A stretch of 64,000 bases of DNA. It comes from Terebella lapidaria (taxonomy: Eukaryota > Annelida > Polychaeta > Terebellida > Terebellidae). The stretch lies in contig OX424559.1 of assembly GCA_949152475.1 (NCBI GenBank), positions 19,561,809-19,625,808 on the forward strand, written 5' to 3'. The translations under genes and the position numbers were made by a program. The notes under the pieces are model-generated. The model saw only the letters and a program-made list of their open reading frames with translations. It had not been told where the DNA came from and did not search any database. The stretch's first letter is position 1. Every line of letters starts with the position of its first letter. Shown here piece by piece: positions 56,401 through 64,000 of this stretch.

Positions 56401-57000
56401 TTTCATTTCTTCAAAAAGAACAAACTGGATGCTAAAATTAGAGACCTAAAATAAATTTTGAAGAAAAGTACCAAAAAGTGATTTGGGCCTGATGGACTAG
56501 TAACTAGTACATTCTGGGCCTTTTCAGTATTTTATAGGGCCTTAAATTTATTTCTTCAGACAAGCTGAATTGTATTGAATGCCATTCACTTGTGAAATTA
56601 GGAAGAAAGGCGCCATTTCGGGCTCATATTTTGGGCCTTTCGAGCTATTCAAGGCCCTCTTTCTCCATACACAAGCTTAATAGTCCTAAATGCAAGCTAC
56701 AAGTGAAAATAGAAAGTTTTACTGGATAGATTTCAAGCAAAGCACCTAGGTGCAATTTAGGCCACTTTAGGCCTTATGGCCTTACATTTCAGGCCTTTCG
56801 AATGAATAAAGGTGCTTTATCTCCATACACAAGTTAAACAGTTCTGAATGCCATCCACACATGAAATTAGAGAGGAAGTTATTGAACAAATTTCGAGCAA
56901 AGTGCCAAAAAGTGCAATTTTGGCCGTTTTGGGCCTACTTTTTGGGCTTTTTAAGTGACTTGAGGCTCACCATCTTCATACATCTTACAGATGGTAGAAA
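56400..57000. repeat. diverged direct repeats (~110-160 bp)
   Basis: Phrases such as CTCCATACACAAG, GAATGCCA, GTGAAATTAG and TTTGGGCCTTT recur at about 56410, 56555, 56665 and 56815. Confidence 0.55.
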
Positions 57001-57655
57001 ATTTCATACTCATACAAACTTAGAAAAAGTTACTGAACAGATTTTGATAAAATGGCCGCCAAAGTCCAAAATCAGGCATTTTTCGACAAAAATGGCAACT
57101 ATTTTGACAAATTAAGGTCAAAGGTCAAATTCAAGGTCACGAGAATATTCAGCATAAATCATTTCCTATATGTCCACAATTGATTCCTAGTCTCTAAACT
57201 CATTATTACGTGAGATATTAGGCATAATGTGTCCCTTTAAGAAGCATAGGAGAGTTTAACATGAGAAAGTCCCATTTGGGCCAAGTTTGGGCAAAAATGG
57301 CCCACTTCGAGCGATTCAATGGCAACGAAACTTATACACATCATAGGGGTACATATGAAGAGTGTTATGCATCAGTAAGAGAAAAAGTTACTGAACAGAT
57401 TTTGAGAGAATGGCCGCCAAAGTCCAAAATCAGGCATTTTTCGTCGAAAATGGCCGCCATTTTGAAAAAAATGCGGAAATCAGAAAACTAAAAAAAACCT
57501 TTCCTGGAAATATTTTTAGGTATTTTTGTGCAAAATTTCAGAAAGATTTGACCATATACTTTAAAGATAAAAATGTGAACGGACGGACGACGGACGGACG
57601 ACGGACGCAACGCCATGCCAATAGGTTATCGGACCATAGGTCCGGTAACCTAAAA
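57001..57655. repeat. right-end copy of the TTACCGG repeat family
   Basis: Contains ATGGCCGCCAAAGTCCAAAA, a GGACGGACGACGG stretch and the family's right end, CCAATAGGTTATCGG followed by ACCATAGGTCCGGTAACC. Confidence 0.7.
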
Positions 57656-57660
57656 ACTAA

Positions 57661-60600
57661 AAAATTAGCCCAAGGGCTAGGATAGGTTACCGGACAATTT
57701 TGGTTTCAAGTATGGCAGGTGACATATGACCTTGAGATTTACCAATCAAGGTCATCTTTGTGAAATGCAATGTCACAATTAGGTATGCTGCATATGACTT
57801 TATATATGTTTATAATACAAACATACTAGTATAACTACTATCAACAAGCAATTTGTCTGTAGAGGCCAATTTACACATGTCAGATCAGGCAAGAATTTGA
57901 AATTTGGCATTCAAGGTCATTTAAGCTCAAATTCAAGGTCACCAAAAGATGTGCCATATATACATGAATTCTTGTAAGCAAGGACAAACTTCATACCCCT
58001 AAGACTATCTGTCTAATATCTATTTTGTTCTAGGTCGCACCCTTTTGAAGAATCGATGAGTCCGAGAATAACGTCCGTTTCGCTCTACGACACACCGTTC
58101 CAGAGATATCGGCGAAAACGAAAAATTAGCCCAATGGGCTAGAAAGGTTACCGGAAAAATATACAGAGTTAAGCCGAGAAAGTTGAAGGTCAAATTCAAG
58201 GTGACCACTGAAATCGCCATATCTCTAACCGTGAAAATGGGATCAAAGGTTAAATTCTAGATCACCAAACTATTCAGCATACATCATTTCCTATATGTTC
58301 ACTATGGACCCCTAAGCTGTAAATTTGATAATAAGCGAGATATAAGCCATTTTGCAATCTGACTTTGAAAATAAAATGACTGACCTTGAAATTTAGGTCA
58401 AAGGTCAAATTCAATATCATTAAAATATTCAGAATATATCATTTCCTATATGTTCACAATTGATTCCTAAGCTGTAAAGTCGATAGTAAGCAAGATATTA
58501 GCCATTTTGTCCTGTTGACCTTGAAAATGAGGTCAAAAGTAAAATTCAAGGTCACTAGAATATTCAGCATATATCATTTCCTATATGTTCACAATTGATT
58601 CCTAAGCTGTAAAGTCGATAATAAGCAAGATATTAGCCATTTTGTCCTGTTGACCTTGAAAATGAGGTCAAAAGTCAAATTCAAGGTCACTAGAACATTC
58701 AGCATAGATCATTTCCAATATGTTCACAATTGATTCCTAAGCTGTAAAGTCGCTAACAAGCAAGATATTCGCCATTTTGTCCTGTGACCTTGAAAATGAG
58801 GTCAAAGGTCAAATTCAAGGTCACGAGAATATTCAGCATATATCATTTCCTATTTGTTCACAATTGATTCCTAAGCTGTAAAGTCGATAATAAGCGAGAT
58901 ATTAGCAATTTTGTCCTGTGACCTTGGAAATGAGGTCAAAGGTCAAATTCAAGGTCATGAGAATATTCAGCATATATCATTTCCTATATGTTCACAGTTG
59001 ATTCCTAAGCTGTAAAGTCGATAATAAGCAAGATATTAGCCATTTTGTCATGTGACCTTGAAAATGAGGTCAAATGTCAAATTCAGGGTCATGAGAATTT
59101 TCAGCATATATCATGTCCTATATGTTCACAATTGATTCCTAAGCTGTAAAGTCGATAATAAGCAAGATATTAGCCATTTTGTGATGTGACCTTCAAAATG
59201 AAATCAAAGGTCAAATTCAGGGTCATGAGAATTTTCAGCATATATCATTTCCTATATGTTCACAATTGATTCCTAAGCTGTAAAGTCGCTAATAAGCAAG
59301 ATATTGGCCATTTTGTCCTGTGACCTTGAAAATGAGGTCAAAGGTCAAATTCAAGGTCACGAGAATATTGAGCATATATCATTTCCTATATGTTCACAAT
59401 TGATTCCTAAGCTGTAAAGTCGATAATAAGCGAGATATTAGCAATTTTGTCCTGTGACCTTGGAAATGAGGTCAAAAGTCAAATTCAAGGTCACTAGAAC
59501 ATTCAGCATATATCATTTCCAATATGTTCACAATTGATTCCTAAAATGTAAAGTCGATAATAAGCGAGATATTAGCCATTTTGTCCTGTGACCTTGAAAA
59601 TGAGGTCAAAGGTCAAATTCAAGGTCACGAGAATATTCAGCATATATCATTTCCTATATGTTCACAATTGATTCCTAAGCTGTAAAGTCGATAATAAGCG
59701 AGATATTAGCAATTTTGTCCTGTGACCTTGGAAATGAGGTCAAAGGTCAAATTCAAGGTCACGAAAATATTCAGCATATATCATTTCCTATATGTTCACA
59801 ATTGATTCCTAAAATGTAAAGTCGATAATAAGCGAGATATTAGCCATTTTGTCATGTGACCTTGAAAATGAGGTCAAAGGTCAAATTCAAGGTCACGAGA
59901 ATATTCAGCATATATCATTTCCTATATGTCCACAATTCATTCCTAGTCTCTAATTTCAATATTAAGTGAGATATTAGGCTTTAATGTGTCCCATTATAAA
60001 GCATAGGAGAATTCAACATGGGAAAGTCCCATTTGGGCCGAGTTTGGGCCCAAAATGGCCCACTTCGAGCGATTCAAGGGCAACGAAATTTATACATGTC
60101 ACAAGGGTACATATGACGAGTGCTATGCATCAAAAAAAGAAAAGTTACTGAACAGATTTTGAGAAAATGGCCGCCAAAGTCCAAAATCAGGCATTTTTTT
60201 TTAGTCGAAAACGGCCGCCATTTTGAAAAAAATGCGAAAATCAAAAAACTAAAAAATACCTCCCTCTCGAAATATTTTTAGGCATTTTTGTGCAAAATTT
60301 CAGAAAAATTTGATCGTAAACTTTAAAGATAAAATTGTTGACGGACGACGACGACGACGACGACGACGGACGACGACGACGCCGGACGCATCGCCATGCC
60401 AATAGGTTACGGACCATAGGTCCGGTAACCTAAAAATACTTCCCCCTCGAAATATTTTTAGGCATTTTTGTGCAAAATTTCAGAAGAATTCGATCTTGAA
60501 CTTTAAAGATAAAATTGTTGACGGACGACGATGACGACGCCGGACGCATCGCCATGCCAATAGGTTACGAACCATAGGCCCGGTAACCTAAAATACCTCC

Positions 60601-60752
60601 CTCTCGAAATATTTTTAGGCATTTTTGTGCAAAATTTCAGAAGAATCCGATTGTAAACTTTAAAGATAAAATTGTTGACGGACGACGACGACGACGACGA
60701 CGGACGCATCGCCATGCCAATAGGTTACGGACCAAAGGTCCGGTAACCTAAA
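57661..60752. repeat. TTACCGG repeat family block, with tandem satellite and triplicated right end
   Basis: Left ends at 57661 and 58118 (TTAGCCCAAGGGCTA hairpin then GGTTACCGG). The 134-bp satellite fills the middle. The right end, with its GGACCATAGGTCC hairpin and GGTAACCTAA, is present three times about 160 bp apart (near 60394-60432, 60555-60592, 60716-60752). Nested or tandemly amplified copies; no protein-coding frame seen, so non-autonomous. Confidence 0.75.
58330..59940. repeat. 134-bp satellite array, about 12 units
   Basis: GACCTTGAAAATGAGGTCA starts recur at 58517, 58652, 58786, 58920, 59054, 59188 and onward, spacing 134-135. Units contain TGACCTTGA, AGGTCAAAGGTCA (seven perfect copies counted) and TCAAGGTCA, then CATATATCATTTCCTATATG and CTAAGCTGTAAAGTCGATAA. 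Confidence 0.92.
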
Positions 60753-60827
60753 AATTGATCAAAGCTAATCACACAATTTTGATTTATGCAGTACAGATAG
60801 CTGCAAGTGCATACACAATTCAAGTAC

Positions 60828-60962
60828 CTTTCACACTTGAAACTGTGCTCGCAGGAATGATCATTGTAGATGGCTCCGTCCACACTGTTCTGGATGCCGA
60901 TCTTGTGAGGTTTGAGGGCAGCACTGTTGACCTCCACCATGACACTGGTAAGGCCTCGACCA
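60828..60962 (-). CDS. upstream extracellular exon of the Schlafen gene
   Basis: Acceptor TATGATGATCAG, donor GTACTTG after GTGAAAG, 135 bp. Encodes GRGLTSVMVEVNSAALKPHK, then IGIQNSVDGAIYNDHSCEHS and FKCER; two cysteines and beta-rich spacing suggest an extracellular fold. It ends in phase 2 and the exon at 29014-29150 begins with the one base needed (AG plus A gives Arg), so the two can be neighbours across a 31.7-kb intron. The entry phase requires further exons beyond the window or to the right. Linkage rests on phase, strand and protein style, not on transcripts. Confidence 0.6.
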
Positions 60963-61337
60963 CTGATCATCATATATGTGGGGAATGATGACATGTTATT
61001 CGCATTGATGTGGTTTCCAGTATTCTATTGGCATGAAAACACATTGTACAGAACCGATTTCGGAAATCTTCACCACGATGTGAGGATGAAATGCTGAATG
61101 TGATTCCTGGCGATATGAGGCCTGCAGCTTGCATGCTGTCAGTGCATCGGTCAGCTGTCTTAGTTGAACAGCGAGCATTGTCTCACACAAATGCATGCAT
61201 CTTTGATTTCGGATGCTAATTCATCCTCTAATATGAAGTGAACCTAAACAATGCATTTGTGCATGCGATGTACATGAATACAGACTGTCTGTAAACCAAT
61301 CGATCATGTTCTTGTGAGCAAATAATGGTCCCACCAA
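60963..61337. other. intronic sequence, nothing seen
   Basis: No coding frame or repeat recognised. Confidence 0.4.
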
Positions 61338-61890
61338 AAAAATTAGCCCAAAAAAATTAGCCCAAAGGCTAAGAAAGGTTACCGGACAATATATATTTTA
61401 GATATTAGCCTTTTGACCCAAGACCTTGAAAATAAGGTCATCGGTCAACTCAAGGTCATGAAAATATTCAGTATATCATTTCCTCTATGTTCGCAATTGA
61501 TTCCTAAGCTGTAAAGTCGATAACAAGCGAGATTGCAGTCATTATGTGATGTGACCCTGAAAATGAGGTCAAAGGTCAAGTTCAAGGTCATGGAAATATT
61601 CAGTATATATCAATTTCCAAAATGTTCACTATGGATTCCTAAGCTGTAAAATGGATTATAAGCGAGATATAACATGTATAAGCCATTCTGTGCTCTGACC
61701 TTGAAAGTAAAGTCAAGGTCAAATTCAAGGTCATCAAAATATTCAGTGTATATCATTTTCTATATGTCCACAATTGGTTCCCAATCTATAAAGTCAGTAG
61801 AAAAGCAAGATGTTTAACTATTTTGTCCTTTGACCTTGAAAATGAGGTCAAAGATCAAATTCAAGGTCATGACAATATTCAGCATATATC
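61338..61890. repeat. left-end copy of the TTACCGG family with diverged satellite units
   Basis: ATTAGCCC duplicated, AAGGCTAAGAAAGGTTACCGG, then about three diverged 134-bp-type units, cut off by the TIR element at 61895. Confidence 0.75.
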
Positions 61891-61894
61891 ATTA

Positions 61895-63465
61895 GGCATC
61901 CCGATTGAAAATCAGGAGGCCTTATGTTTTTGTCGTTTTTTTTTTTTTTTTTTTTCTCGGGCGATTCCTGTCAATGTAATAATTTGATTCAGGCTATTTC
62001 CAGGGGGAAAAAAATTTTTGGGTGCATTTTTTTTTTTGGGGGGGGGGGGGGCTTAGTATTTTTCCCTCGCCTGCACCCATGCAGATGCTGGCTCTCCATA
62101 CAGCCAGATACTTAACTAGACATAAAAGCCTATAGGCTTTGTGGCATCCCCCAGTTTTTCTTTGCTTTTCTAATGGTGAAACTTGACTGATATAATAATA
62201 AGCATACCAGGATTATTGAACACAGGTGGGAGTGAGAGCTCAAATTATCATGATTATAGCAGTTGCTCACTAGACAAATGCCCAACAGATATTTGCCATC
62301 AGAGTATACTTATTCAGTGTGTTTCTGGCTTCCACAATATTCTTCAGGTAATATTGCCGAATGTAAAACAATATGCTTTTAAAGAATCGCCTGTTATATT
62401 GATAGTACATTTTAATTATATATTTTCTCTTAATCATATTTCAAGAACATTCCAATAAGTATTAAATGTACAGACATTCAAATGAAAATTTCTACATTCA
62501 TAATACAAGCAAAAAGGAACATACAGTAATCTGGGTTCTGGCTAAGTAAAACAATGATAATTTGGTCACTGCATGTGAAATACAGCTGGAAAACAAAACA
62601 ATGCATGTAGTTTCAACCAGATAAACACAGTGCTGTTCAAGCTGAATACAATTGACTGGCAACCAAGGCCCAGGCAGACCTTCAAAGCTGTTATCTCCAG
62701 CTTGGCTCATCATTATATAGCCACCTATTGTTTTCTTTAGAAAGGGAAGGAGGGCTTTGTTCCAACCTGTTTGTGTTAGTACATGTATAGTAAACTGGGG
62801 TGAGGAGACAGGAGAAGGGGAAGGAGGGGGGGGGGAAGGGCAGTGCATACAAGTCACTGATACATTGTTACATTTATAAGCAGATTAGATTGGCTGACAG
62901 GGGAGGGGGGGGTGGTTTGGGGTATTGCCTTAATACTTTCTGAACAGGTGATGTATTTAGCACCAGGTTGTGTAGATCAGTGGCAGTTTGACAGCATGTT
63001 TACTGGTTGCTGGACATGTATAAATAATCAGTCAGTGGGAATGTCTGCTGGACATATATTGTATACTTATCACAAGGCATTTAAGCGATGAATCAGCAAA
63101 AATTCTTTCAAGCTCTAGATTGAAGGTCGTTTCACGGATTGATCCCAAAATCAATAGGGTATATGAACATCTATGCAAAGATTTGTAGCCATGGCATGAA
63201 TACTTTTTGAGTTATCGCACGGAAACCAAGTGTCAAAAAAACAACCTTGATTTCATCCTCACGGACCTCACGGACCTCGGATCCGGCTCAAAAACAATAG
63301 GGTTCTTCCACATATCATTTCTGACCAGTGGTGAAAATTTCGGAAAGATAGATCGAGGCATTCAAGAGTTATGACCCGGAAAGCAAACGGCGGAAGAAAA
63401 AAAAAACAAAAAAACAAAAAAAACAGACAAAAACATAAGGCCTCCCGATTTTCAATCGGGATGCC
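61895..63465. mobile_element. non-autonomous DNA transposon with hairpin inverted ends
   Basis: Left end GGCATCCCGATTGAAAATC, right end its near-exact complement, continuing through AGGCCTTATGTTTTTGTC. TA on both sides suggests a TA target duplication. Each end itself folds (CCCGATT with AATCGGG). 1.57 kb with a T-run and G-run near 62020-62052 and no supported gene. Confidence 0.8.
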
Positions 63466-63475
63466 TAATTAAAGC

Positions 63476-63760
63476 CTGGTCAGTCATGCAGTCAATACTA
63501 TAACTGAGCCATGCTACTGTATTCATAGACAGCAGCCTGCATGTCCAGCATGAGGCTAGGCTCTGCCCTCTCAGCCAGTGCAGTATATGAGAGCCCTGCT
63601 CAGTCATGCCTTACAACATGTACAAGATCAGCCAGTCTGTCCAGCACAGCAATAGGCTCCGCCCCTCTCAGCCAGCCCTGCTCAGTCATGCCTGACAAGT
63701 GATACAGCAGTGAAGCTAGCATGTCCAACATGACCCTAGGCTCATATCCATGCATAATCG
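63476..63760. repeat. short tandem duplications
   Basis: About three imperfect copies of a ~95-120-bp unit with CTGCTCAGTCATGCC and CTCTCAGCCAG. From 63761 to the window end I see nothing. Confidence 0.6.
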
Positions 63761-64000
63761 CCTCTCCCCCTCCAAAGCCTAGTTTACTAGTGTGTGTACA
63801 TGTACATGGTAAAAGAATGAAGTTCCACAGAAAACAATAGTTGGTTAATAAGCCAACACACATGACACAACATGCTTGTGGAATGATTTGCCCTGTCTAC
63901 ATTTATATTGCACAAACATGTATTGTTTGAATGTTTTGTTATTCAACTCTATTTCACATGCAATGACCAGATCATCATTGTTTTAGTTAGCTGGGAAATG

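Noticed and set aside
58330-59940. CRISPR-like array
   Set aside because: 134-bp units are repeated as a whole, with no short repeat / unique spacer alternation, in animal nuclear DNA.
62020-62055. T-run followed by a long G-run
   Set aside because: Homopolymers prone to sequencing error; G-quadruplex potential noted but nothing further to support a role.
62498-62857. 119-codon minus-strand frame
   Set aside because: Low-complexity Pro/Ser start from a G-rich repeat, no domain, inside a non-autonomous TIR element.

Overview
The window looks like nuclear DNA from an invertebrate animal, probably marine. Evidence: spliced exons with GT/AG borders, a Schlafen-type gene, Ty3/Gypsy elements, an L1/Tx1-type LINE, a Helentron, several MITEs and long tandem arrays. 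I cannot fix the phylum. There is no operon structure and I saw no rRNA, tRNA or CRISPR.

Layout. 0.4-1.9 kb: exons of two divergent, unidentified host genes (one with a PHD-type finger, minus strand) either side of a (TA)n tract. 3.2-4.5 kb: an L1-type ORF1 carrying a C-terminal NADAR domain. 4.8-18.3 kb: a young, whole-looking Ty3/Gypsy element on the minus strand (gag, pol, third ORF) with 756-bp LTRs identical by eye. 20.6-24.6 kb: an L1/Tx1-type LINE ORF2 with poly(A) tail. 25.2-61.0 kb: a minus-strand host gene whose four visible exons (60828-60962, 29014-29150, 28613-28800, 25158-28040) agree in phase. They encode extracellular sequence, one transmembrane segment, and a cytoplasmic Schlafen core plus helicase. 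The 31.7-kb intron between the first two holds a non-autonomous LTR element (29.2-31.7 kb), a second broken Gypsy element (33.9-41.2 kb), an integrase relic, a Helentron split by a MITE (44.9-52.5 kb), and tandem arrays (53-60.8 kb). 61.3-63.5 kb: more repeat and a TIR element.

Most notable points. (1) Both Gypsy elements carry a related third ORF after pol: acidic/disordered N-terminus, Cys/His zinc-like domain, C-terminal coiled coil, no membrane segment. (2) Gypsy 1 is saturated, in coding and noncoding parts alike, with the hexamer GGGYCG on one strand only; Gypsy 2 has its own TCCG-rich signature. A DNA- or RNA-level motif read by the third ORF product, comparable in logic to VANDAL anti-silencing proteins and their motifs, is a hypothesis. 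(3) The membrane-anchored Schlafen-helicase gene. (4) The ORF1-NADAR fusion, a retrotransposon protein with a predicted de-ADP-ribosylase fold. (5) A 134-bp satellite whose units hold DR1 and extended half-site nuclear-receptor motifs.

All calls come from reading the sequence; counts are by eye and no database was searched.
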